Positions 46,941 through 58,063 of a DNA stretch of 64,000 bases are shown here, in pieces; position 1 is the first letter of the stretch; each line of letters opens with the position of its first letter. The stretch comes from Ceratodon purpureus (Eukaryota > Streptophyta > Bryopsida > Pseudoditrichales > Ditrichaceae): positions 1,586,554-1,650,553 of the forward strand of contig CM026429.1 in assembly GCA_014871385.1 (NCBI GenBank), written 5' to 3'. A program made the translations under genes and the position numbers. A model generated the notes under the pieces. The model worked only from the letters and a program-made list of their open reading frames with translations. It had not been told where the DNA came from and searched no databases.

Positions 46941-47089
46941 CGATATCCTGAAAAGCCAAAACCACATCGCGGATGAAACTTCACGAAAACGCTTCTTGTA
47001 TAGGTATAAAAGATAGAGTTTTAGTATGCAAAAAACACAACTACGTGTGCTGTTTGTTTAATTTCCTGTAACCATATCAAATTTATGAG

Positions 47090-47427
47090 TACTTCTACAC
47101 ATAGATAGCGAAGAAATAGATACTACATTAGCTGTACTTTCTCAGCCTAGCGGATCACGTCGACGTCCTCGAGATGAAGAACTTACCAAATCCAGAAGGC
47201 GTCGAAGGATACCAAGCAGCAGGTCATTTATATTGGTGTTAGAAGTTGAACCTGCCGGTGAAAGCCGTCTTGAAGGCGTATTTGCAGGACGTTTTCATAA
47301 CGAAGCTATAGAGGTTTAAGCATGGTCACAAGTCAAAGGCATTGGGCACTATCGATGGCTCCAAGGACCCATGAGTCATCTACCTCGAGCAAGACAGTTG
47401 GAATACATTGCAGAGACTATGCGCTAA
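47090..47427 (+). pseudogene. extra open frame between chromodomain and 3' LTR
   Basis: Frame SEEIDTTLAVLSQPSGSRRR, then KSRRRRRIPSSR, FAGRFHNEAIEV, a TAA, then AWSQVKGIGHYRWLQGP to a TAA near 47427. The strongly basic block resembles a nuclear-localisation or nucleic-acid-binding segment. It is either a C-terminal extension of pol or a separate small ORF; no family recognised. Confidence 0.4.
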
Positions 47428-47504
47428 ATCTTCGATTTCTTGCGATTTTGAAGGTTACCGTACTCTAAGGTTCTCGGAGACCTTGAAGCTAAAGGGGGAG
47501 GTGA

Positions 47505-47900
47505 TGTCACGGCCATGTACTAAGGAAACAACTTAGGAAGACTCTGAAAGGATCTAGAAGTTCCTAGAAGCTCCTGAAAGTTTCTAGAAGTTTCTCGAAG
47601 CTTCTGGAAGCTCCTGGAAGCTCCTAGAAGCTCCAAGGAGCTCCTGGAAGTTCATAGAAGGTCTTAGAAGGTCTTAAGTTGTGGAAGGTTCTAGAGAACC
47701 TTCTTTTGAGCTAGTATAAATAGGAGTCGAGGATGAGGGCAACCTCAGTCTCGACAACGCATCTCTTGGAGCTCTAGCTCAGACCTCTTGGTGGTGTTGT
47801 GTATTCTTTTTAGTTAATCTGAGTATTGTTCAAGCTATATCCAGAGTTCTTCTTCTAGTTTGAGTCTTTTCTTGTAGCTTGTCTTCTCGTGTCCCTTACA
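47505..47900 (+). repeat. 3' LTR of Ty3 element, 396 bp
   Basis: Nearly identical to the 5' LTR but with 12 decamers (47551-47670) in place of 15, which accounts exactly for the 30-bp length difference. TATAAATA at 47715-47722. Confidence 0.95.
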
Positions 47901-48458
47901 GTAGGAGGCATGCGCAACTGTGTCGAGCAGAGCGGAGCAGCGGAGATAGAGAACGGCAGCTTCTGCATGAGAAGGCGTGTCTGGCATACCTAGACTTGCA
48001 TGAAGGCCTTCGCACATGTAAGCACCTAGGCGTGTACCCCGGCTCCAATGGATTAGAAAGCTTCATGGGCTCCAGAATTGGGGTTTCAAGGCTTCAAAAT
48101 AAAAGGATCAAACGCGTAGAATCCTCTCATTTCAAAACCGCACCCCACGACACACCCTGTAAATAAAACTCAAGTTATGCCTTCTCCTAGTTATCAACCG
48201 CAGGAGTGAGCCGGAGCCCTGAACCCACATGTGCGACCAGATTAGGGATACATTCTAGAAATTGGTACATCGAATTACGAAAAGATACATGACGGAATAT
48301 TATTGGAAGGGGAGCGAATCCCTGCTGGGTCGGGATGCGTGTGCAGCCCGCATGTGTACGGCCCTTGAAGAACGCTATGTCTCCTCGATGGATTGCACCA
48401 CGGAACTGTTGTGTGAGACAAATCATCCATAATTATAAGATAGATTTCTCCTCTCTAA
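47901..48458. other. target-site duplication copy, then no gene recognised
   Basis: GTAGG at 47901-47905 is the right duplication of the Ty3 element. The rest shows no supported gene. Confidence 0.6.
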
Positions 48459-48722
48459 GAGCATCCCCAGTAAGCTGTAAACCTGTAAGCCTGTAATTAT
48501 GAGAACGTCGTTCTCCCAAACCTGAGTGCCTTTCCGAAGCAAAACATTCCAAATCCGTTTACAGATTTACAGGTTTGCCCCAAAAAACCTTCCAAAATGA
48601 GGTTTCGACCTGTAAATTACAAACTTACAAGCTCGAATACAGGCTTGGCCTGAATCGCAATTCACGTCTTTCTACATCTTTCCGATTACAGGTTTACGGT
48701 TCAGGCCTTACTGGGGATGCTC
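48459..48722. mobile_element. PIF/Harbinger-type MITE, 264 bp
   Basis: Ends GAGCATCCCCAGTAAG and its inverse CTTACTGGGGATGCTC, flanked on both sides by TAA (48456-48458 and 48723-48725). Inner halves continue inverted (CTGTAAACCTGTAA and ACAGGTTTACGG). TIR sequence and TAA duplication are typical of Harbinger-derived MITEs. It lies about 300 bp before the eS27 start. Confidence 0.85.
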
Positions 48723-48835
48723 TAAGTTTGGCCATAGTTTGAAGCGGCCCTTACTCCATGGAGGAACTCCGTCTCCACGGCCACGGCCACAGGACCTTGA
48801 ACTTATGGTGTAACGGGACTGGAGGTCGTCTGGGA

Positions 48836-48856
48836 GGGGGGGGGGGGGGGGGGGGG
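48836..48856 (+). repeat. poly-G run, 21 bases
   Basis: Uninterrupted G tract upstream of eS27; part of the promoter or leader, or an unstable assembly region. Confidence 0.9.
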
Positions 48857-49022
48857 CGGGAATTAGGGCTGAGCACCCCACACAATGGAGGGGGTAAAGG
48901 GGGCGTGGGGGCATCTCCGTGGCCCTCTTTGCGCGCGCTCGCTCGCTCTCGACGGAGAAGAGAAGAGGCCTGCACCGCCCCCTTCATTGCTCGTCGACTC
49001 CCCTCGCTCTCCGTCCTCTATC

Positions 49023-50247
<1,225 letters not shown>

Positions 50248-51467
50248 ATTTGGATGTGGAAACAGACTAGACAGGTTCAGGGCACACATATGTGACAGCA
50301 TGAGATGAACTGATTGCAAGCTTGGCTTTCTCAGCTTTGTATGTCTTGGTGATAACCCGAGTTCTTGGTTTTCAATGTTGTTTCCAATTCAGTCTCATGA
50401 TTTGTGTAACAATGATTTGCGCATTTTCTACTGATGTATTCTGTGTAGGTTGTGGAGTCGGTCTGGCTTTTATCAGTCTGGTTTGAGTGCTAGCCTTAGT
50501 GTCGGAGGGGTAAGGTTTTAGACTTAGCTTAGTGCTAGGGCGATGCAGGTACAGATTGGCGTGTTCAATCGAGCATCGGAATATGATTGCGCTCTCCGAG
50601 CAGTTACCATGTGTCGCAGACGTTATTTACAGATATCAGTTGTTTAACTTCCTTTCAATTGAGAAGTCCGGTTGGGGTAGGGCTGCAAAATTAAACTTTA
50701 CTGTCGACTTGTACAGATCTCATGTAAATTGTAAATCTATTTGCCAATCTTTAGTGCACAAGATTCTTATTTCTCCAATCAGCGAAGCTCCGCCCAAACT
50801 TAACAGGTAGCATAAATCCCTTCTTTTTATTGGGGGGGGCATATATGACCAGCTCACATCTAGCACTTTCTTTCAAATTGAGTAGACTTTAGTCATGGTT
50901 TGGGGATTTTCTATTAGGTTCAACAAAAGCCTATTTCTAGATTTTATGTCTAACGGTGAATGATCAATAATAATTTTATTCAAAATGTATATGTCGACAC
51001 TTCAAGGGCCTTCTATTTCTGTTTCATGCATGATCATCTTCTTGAGCTCACACATATGGAAAATGGTGCTCCAATCCATCTTATCAAACTTGCATGACTC
51101 TTCTTAGTACACTTTAAACCAGTAGGCTACTAGTCTCCTAGGAATCTACAATCTAATACAGAATTGGTAAAATATGATATGTGATTTTTTGTTAAACTCC
51201 ACATGTACTAGATTAACGTCTTGAGAGATTGAATAGTTACTCTAAAGTCGAAGGAAATTGTCAAGTTATAGGTTCAATTTTGGAAGTTTTGGTAATTTTT
51301 TGATTTGAGATCTAAAAGGGACCTAGATATCACATGAATATCACCTAGGTATAATCTAGGTAGCATGTCGAAATTATTAAAGGAGTTTACTAAACAAAAA
51401 ATATTAGGATGATTTCAGAAACATCCCAAACAACTAGATTAATTACTGTGAATTTTTATTTTTATTT
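50248..51467. other. eS27 3' region and intergenic DNA
   Basis: No further gene recognised. The first part is likely eS27 3' UTR. Confidence 0.5.
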
Positions 51468-51660
51468 GTTTTTTTTTTTTTTTTTTGTAGCACACCAGAT
51501 TACTTTTCGCAATCTTTTCGCAATCCATTGCCGGGGTTATTCATCCAGTACAAGTGAGATTTTACAGCCGATCGGAATCGAACCGCCAACCTCCTAGCAC
51601 CCCGGCAATACAGTGAACTTTGAGTGACCACTAAATGTTCAATTAGTAAGCAATTGCCTT
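51468..51660 (-). repeat. tRNA-derived SINE candidate
   Basis: Minus strand: B-box GGCGGTTCGATTCCGATC (about 51588-51571), a body ending TAATCTGGTGTGCTAC, then a poly-A tail (plus-strand T run at about 51470-51487). A-box unclear. Confidence 0.55.
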
Positions 51661-51724
51661 GGGATTTTCATCTAATTATAGGACTAGGAGTAAAGTCATG
51701 CAAAGGTTGGTCCGGAATGACCTT

Positions 51725-51912
51725 AAACTAGCAAATGAGGTTAGGCAAGAGGAAGGGCTTAAATCTCCCAAGACTCAACCATGAAGTTCTAGGTTCGATC
51801 CGCTGCAAATACTTGATGTTGCATGTGCCTCACCACTTGATGCAATGCCACGTGCTAAAAAGCGCCATGTGTGCTCCAAAAAAAGAAAAAAAAAAAAAGA
51901 AAAAAAAAAGGA
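51725..51912 (+). repeat. tRNA-derived SINE candidate
   Basis: Weak A-box TTAGGCAAGAGG at 51741, B-box AGGTTCGATCCG at 51791, and an A-rich tail at 51880-51912. Spacing of about 45 bp between boxes fits a polymerase III promoter. Confidence 0.6.
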
Positions 51913-52129
51913 AATTTAATGTGGATAATTATCTAAAAAACCATTAAAAAGTTCTAATTCTCTATTGCCCTATCCAAATTGTATCCACACATTTTTCATG
52001 CACGGACTTGCATTGGAAGAAGTGCATTGAAAGAAGAAGAACTCTGGCCCCGAATTAGTCGACGTGAATATAGTATTTGTTCATTCTATTCATTAATCTG
52101 ATGGCCACTGGTCAAAGGATAATGAATCT

Positions 52130-52345
52130 AGAGCTACTCCCCACTTTCAAAGGTAAACACTTTTCTACACTAAGTGCCTTGAAGACAACTGACATGTCAT
52201 CCCCCCCAAGGTCTTTTTCAATACCCATACAACAAGGTCTCAAGACCCCCTACCATAGTTGGGTGGACTATAGTGGTAAGCATTGGGATTCAAACTCACA
52301 ACCACCTCGACAGTGTGCCATGATTCAAACCACTGTACTTTAAAG
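52130..52345 (-). repeat. tRNA-derived SINE candidate
   Basis: Minus strand: AGTACAGTGGTTTGAATC, then GTTGTGAGTTTGAATCCC as a B-box (about 52302-52286), then non-coding body. The tail is not clear. Confidence 0.45.
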
Positions 52346-52679
52346 CCTTGTTCGAATTAAGAGGAAAGAGAATTACACGCCAGGAAAGAATTAGATGGCC
52401 GAAAGGCCCCTAGGGCCCTGAGGCCCAGAGGGCCGCCACGCCCTCCAAAGGGGGGCCATCAAAGTTAACTACGGTCAAACAAGCGACCCAAGAAACTGGA
52501 TGACCAGAACCAACAAGACCTATTAGCTAAGTCTAGAGCCTAATTAATCTACGACTAACAAGGCTAAGGTGATCACCATGCGAGCATGTGACAGTCCGAT
52601 GAACTAAGTTCTAGTCCAAAAATCCGCAAGGTCGAAGAGGTCTACGGGGGTCTGAAGATCGTCTGGGAAACTAAGATCA
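52346..52679. other. no gene recognised
   Basis: Short interval before the LINE remnant. Confidence 0.4.
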
Positions 52680-55130
52680 TTGTCGTTGTCCGAATCAGGA
52701 CGGTCCTGTCGGGAAGTGCTGGGAGAAGAGGCATATGACCGTGTCATCTGCACTTTTCTCTCGGAGGTAATGCTCCGCATGGGATTTTTGACAGAGTGGG
52801 TCAAGTGGACTGAGGCTCTTTACAAAAACTCTACTGCCTCAGTATTGGTCAACGGCAAACGGACCAAGAAATTCCAGCTTCAGCGATCAGTTTGCCAAGG
52901 CTGTCCACTTGCTCCGTATTTGTATCTTTTCATCTCGGACGTCCTGAGTTACATGATTAACGACCAGATTTACAAGATATAGGGATTCAGACTTCCGAAT
53001 GGATCCACCATCAGAGACCAGTGCTTCGCTGATGACACAACCTTATACCTTTACGGCTCTAAGGAGAATCTTGAGAGGATCTTCGGTGTCCTTGAGCTCT
53101 TCTGCGGAGCGTCAGGAGCAAAGCTCAACTGGGATAAATCCCGAGCAATTTGGGCATCCTCAGAGGATTGCTCATGGGAGTGCGGCAACGAGAAGGGCCT
53201 CATCTAGCTGTTGGAGGGAGAGGCTACTAAGTATTTGGGTTAACCCTTCGGGAACAACCTCTTGCCTAAGGATATTATAGATGCCGCAGTCTTGCACAAC
53301 ATTTGTAGCAAGGTGACTCCGTGGATAGGCAATCGTCCCAGGGTACTCGTGTTGAATCAAATCATACTGGCCAGCATTTGGTATCTGGCATCATGTTCAC
53401 ACATAGATGGCTCTGTTTTTCAGAAAATCCAAGCCATCATTCGGAGCTTTGTGTGGAGTGGTTCCCCTGACGGTAACCTGAGAGCTAAAGTAGCATGGGA
53501 CACCTCGGTCATTCCTACGATCAAAGGGGGACTCAAGATATTTGATCCCTATGCCCAGGCTAGGGCTCTGCTCGCAAAAATGATACCAAGGGCGATGTCT
53601 CAAGGCCCACAACCCTGGAAGACACTCATCCGCCATCGGATCTCACGCCTCCAATTCCGCAAGGATGAAGACTGGGATATGTCGGAACTTTGGTTATGTA
53701 CTGCAACCAGAGTGAAACCCGAGGGATCCAAGCTCTAGAAAGCCATATGGACTGCTTGGTTGGCTGTACAACCTGGAGCACAAAAAACCAAAGCAATCCT
53801 AAGGGACGAACGGTTGCGGCAACCCCTTTTCCTCAATCGAGAGATTCTTGTTAGATCGAATAGGCCGTTTGGAGTTGAAGACAGGTCTCGGTATCGGCGT
53901 TGGAGTCACCTCAACATTAACTTCGTGAAGGATATCTGGCTGGAATCTGAGAGACAGTTTGTAGAGTTGAAACCCTCCAGACCAGGACCAGATCACGAGA
54001 TATTGTACCTCTCAGGAACAACCTCATCAGACAGATCCCATGGGATCTTCATGTGTTCGTGCCCCCTAAAGCGGAGGAATGGCTCAAGGCCAACGACGGA
54101 CAAGGCTCGTTTAATTTCTACCACCTCTCAGTTGGACGGGCAGCCACTGGCTGGCTACAGTTTATACGCCACTGAACGGTACTGAGCAATTCACTTGCCG
54201 TTCCGCTGAACCGACCAGAATCCCTCAACTTATCCTCTCGGAAGCTCGGGTTGTACTCAAGAACAATGAAGGAAAAAAGTCACGGCATTCAATCCACCGG
54301 CGATTCAAGGGGACACTCTTTGGTCCTTCCAGAGCAGTGCATTTAAGAGCCTATCTTTCGATCCGAAAGAGTGGATTTGGGTACAACAAGGGGTAATGCA
54401 AGCCACAAATTTCTTTGATTATACGACAAAACGTGGCTATTGCATCATCATCAAGGACCAGGCGAGACGACTTTCTTGGGACCAAGAGATGGAAGCAAAG
54501 GGCTACCCTCCAGCTCAACGGAAGGCTTACTTCGCTTGCCTTTGGCTTCCACGGAAGATCTCGGGGATGCTCTGGCTCACCATTGCCCCCATTGGCACAT
54601 GGAGAAGGCGAATAGGCCACAACGGCATTTGTAATCTTTGCACAGGCAACCATCTCGAGAACTCTAAACACGCTCTATTCCTCTGCCCAGCGGTCTCTCT
54701 GGCTTGGGAGAGAATGAGAGCGATACGTGTTCCTGCGGGTCTTCCTCCAGTCTCCTACACTGGGAATCGGCATGTCACGGGGATCTTGAGCGCCCAAACA
54801 CATCTAGGGGTCGATAGCCAGAACCTGACGCCCTTTGGGACGCACGTAAAACCAAGTGTTCCATTGCTAAACGCACACCTTGGGATATCATCAGAAGCTC
54901 GCTTCTTTATATGATATGGTGACAGAAGGTGGAACATGACATGAGGAACGAGCATTTCTACATAGAAGTTGCCATGTTCCGCTCATGGCAAATCACAGTT
55001 CACTCAGGTATGGCTGCATGGAAGCAACTGCACAGATTTAAGAAGAAAAGATCACCCGCCAAGCATTTGGCGATGGAACCTCAGAGGGGGCACTTAGTAT
55101 ACAAATCCACAACTAGCTGCGACCAGTAGG
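52680..55130 (+). pseudogene. non-LTR (LINE) reverse transcriptase remnant
   Basis: 5'-truncated. RT begins at EEAYDRV (about 52728), then QGCPLAPYLYLFISDVLS (about 52890) and the catalytic FADDTTLY (53025-53048). Stops occur at about 52981 and 53205. A thumb-like region continues (53262-53738, LNQIILASIWYLASCS), then QKTKAILRDERLRQPLF (53760-54000). Further on a zf-RVT zinc-binding domain (54530-54730, PRKISGMLWLTIAP, CNLCTGNHLENSKHALFLC) lies in another frame. The order RT, thumb, zf-RVT is that of plant L1-type LINEs. Endonuclease and ORF1 are absent. No poly-A tail is evident at the 3' end. Confidence 0.85.
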
Positions 55131-56313
55131 TATTTTCACGGGGGGTATTATTTTTTAAGGGACGAATTTTGAGGTAGGTTAAATTACATAATACCCCTAA
55201 TTCCCTCAATTGATTGGACTGTTGTTCTTTTAATAATTTTCTTAAACTGGATTTGATAGCATGCTAAGTTAGTTTAAAAAATTAGTTTTGGACAGTTTGA
55301 GGTAGGTGCTAATACAGAATCTACGAAATGCTTCAAATTCCACGAAATTCAACCCAGAATCTAAGAAATGTCTTAAAATCCACGAAATTCAACTCAAAAT
55401 CAACGATGTTGCTGTACATGAACTAAAATGCATATGTTCAATTTTTCAAAGCAAACAAACTAAACATGCTGAAAATTATATGTTGTACAATATTCACTCA
55501 CACATGCATCAACAATTCAAATGAAACATGCTAAAGCAAAGCCTCAGACACGACAAGATTGCAACTGTACATCTGCTCACAGAGCCGAAACTATATCAAG
55601 TGTTGAACAGAAGCATGCACAGGTCACAAGTGCAGAAAGGAGGACCAACAACAAGCACCAACGACGACAAAATAATCGAGCATCGAGAGCTTGTGTCTAT
55701 GAACGCAACGTGCAGAATTTCTGTTCCTACTGTGCACCAGGGTTTAGTGTGCAACAATCTATCCTGAAATAAGAACCGAGATTTAAATTGTAGAAGCATC
55801 GTCTGGAACAACTCAAAAATGTGGAACCAATCATTTCCAGCAGTAACAACAAATTAAAATTTGTCACCCTCCTGAAGATGTTTCCAAAAAGAGCAAAACT
55901 TGTTCAATCTCGAGAGCACCATCTCCACAAACTCATGCATTCACAGACACAGATTTCACAGTCAGTACAGAAAAGAGTGAAACAAACAGGAGAGGGACCG
56001 AGACACTAACAAGTATGCGACAAACTCACAAGGCAGCAACTAGAGTGTAATGCACCGTACTCACATCCAATCTCTCCACCAACACACCATCTCCACAATC
56101 CTCACAACATCACATCGTCGCAGTCGCAGCCAACTCAAGTTCACGAAAACCGCAACATCATTCACGTATCCTAACCCTCCATGACCTCACCATTTTCCTC
56201 TAAGTCTGCGAAAGAGAACGGTATAAACAATTCAACTAAGAAGAACGACACCAATAAAACCCTAGAAGAAATAGAAAATCACCTCAACGAACGCACATGA
56301 GAGAAGGACCTAA
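55131..56313. other. no gene recognised
   Basis: AT-rich; only unsupported short frames. Confidence 0.4.
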
Positions 56314-56733
56314 TCAAAACAAGAGTTTTTTCGCCTCGATATCGTCTCGCACCGTGGCCAGATCCTCCACCTTCAGTTTCTTAAGCTCCTCGGCGTCCAC
56401 CGCAGTTGGTGCGAACGCAGTGAAGTTGCGAATCCATTGGGTGCGCACAAACTCCACCTTCCGCACCCACCCAGGTTCTGCAATCAGAGAGTACTCCCAC
56501 ATGGCGAGATGAAGCGACTGAAACTCCAGCGTCAGGAGAAGAAACGAGCGGGAGTCGTGGCAGATGTGTGAGTATGTCCACATCGTCATGAGATCCTCCA
56601 AAAGCGGGCTTGCACAGCCCCAATCTTTCCACGACGACACGAGCCTGAGGCGCATGAAGACCGGCGCAAAAATGGTGCTCATGAGAGCAGGATCCATTGC
56701 AGCTGCTTGTGAATCTTGGAGCTCCTGCAACAT
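56314..56733 (-). CDS. hypothetical protein, 139 codons
   Basis: Minus-strand frame LQELQDSQAAAMDPALMS... to KLKVEDLATVRDDIEAKKLL and stop. It contains several Trp and hydrophobic segments (FMRLRLVSSWKDWGCASPLL, HLAMWEYSLIAEPGWVRKVE), so it looks like a globular helical protein. An AG that could be an acceptor (GCCCATGTTGCAG) lies at its 5' edge, so an upstream exon is possible. A telo-box-like AACCCTA occurs near 56930 in its upstream DNA. No family recognised; overlapping plus-strand frames are taken as shadows. Confidence 0.4.
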   Translation of the reverse strand: MLQELQDSQAAAMDPALMSTIFAPVFMRLRLVSSWKDWGCASPLLEDLMTMWTYSHICHDSRSFLLLTLEFQSLHLAMWEYSLIAEPGWVRKVEFVRTQWIRNFTAFAPTAVDAEELKKLKVEDLATVRDDIEAKKLLF

Positions 56734-56933
56734 GGGCAGATGGTGTGATTGCGCAGCAATGAAGCAGAGACAAGACGAACACGAAGTAGACTTAAATCGC
56801 AGAAGAACAAGATGGGGATTCGCAAAGTCAGAGAAGAGGAGGTTCAGAGGTAGAGACTTAGAGGGAGGCAGCGCAGACCTAGGAGTAGGCCCTAGGATGA
56901 TTATTGCAAGGAGGGGCTCTAGGTTTTAGAATA

Positions 56934-58063
56934 GGGTTCTAGGTTACCTGATGATGTTTGAAATGGGCATGCCATCCCCTTCCAGATCGTGGGAATGTCT
57001 GTGCGTCCCCTCAACCAACTCTCATGATAGCTCCCAAAACCTGCCCCACAATTAAGCACATCAAAGTTAGTCTTGTCTCATCATCAGAAATACAATACTT
57101 CAATCACGTATAATCAGCCCGTGATATGAGTAGAAGTGACTGGTTTCCCAATCATACATGCAGTACGTGACAGAATTGAGCCTTTTCTTTTTTCAAACTA
57201 AAATGAATAAACTAAAAGGGGGAGGATTGGATCAGCTTTAGCGACAATCTGGAGTTTTTGTGGAAGATTCAGAACCTCACTTACATTGTGCAGTTTGATT
57301 GCAAAAATAATATTCGGAGAGTTGCTGTATTATTCAATCCATTAGACCACTACACTTAGTCAGAATAAAAATAAAAATAAATTAAGTGTTTCTCGCATTC
57401 TTCAATACACAATAGTGACAATACTACTGGAAGAACATATAATTGCATTTTAAATTCACCACGGCCTTTAATTAGATAAGACTTCTAAGCGAATACAGCT
57501 CTACAAAGTAAAAAAACCAACAGCCTGCATCCTCTAAGCCTTGGACATAAATGGAATTGCATGGCTGCATGAGGAATGCTACAGAAATCACAGAAACACA
57601 ATCTGTTAGGCTCTATTGACTTACCTTGATTGGAGACCATCATCATAAGTTCCACGCAGCCGTTCATCTGAGATTCCACGAAGATAAACAAACTGAGTAT
57701 TGTAACAACTTGCTGTAGGCACCCTCTAGAATAAATATATAAAAATGAAAAAATGCAAGAGCAAATCCTGTTAAAATTAGAAATGCTTACTTTGATCTTA
57801 GCGGATAATATCAAAAACATATTCATATTGTTTGAGTTGTAGGCACTATAAACTTATAACAAAAAAAAATAATTGAGTTTGCACCATGAAGGAATTAGTG
57901 AAGCTTGCTCTGTTATTAGCTCTTAATGAAAAAGCAGATTAATGTTGTTTGAGTTACAGGCATCCTAAAAATAAAAAAATAAAAAAACAATAATGACGTG
58001 CGCACCATGAAGGAATTACAGCAGCTTACTCTGTTCTTTGCAGACCCACGCATGAAGACAAAA
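56934..58063. other. no gene recognised
   Basis: AT-rich with short poly-A runs; likely 3' flank of the long minus-strand gene. Confidence 0.4.

Larger units (their letters stand above)
42065..47900 (+). mobile_element. Ty3/gypsy chromodomain LTR retrotransposon, full length
   Basis: Two LTRs starting TGTCAC and ending in CA, flanked by a perfect 5-bp duplication. A polypurine tract AAAGGGGGAG lies at 47491-47500. Gag, RT, RNase H, integrase and a C-terminal chromodomain occur in Ty3 order. The chromodomain places it in the chromovirus lineage. At least seven in-frame stops or shifts make it non-autonomous. No standard tRNA primer site is obvious after 42490. Confidence 0.95.

Noticed and set aside
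52999-53280. Plus-strand frame overlapping FADDTTLY
   Set aside because: Out of frame with the LINE RT motif at 53025-53048, so a shadow.
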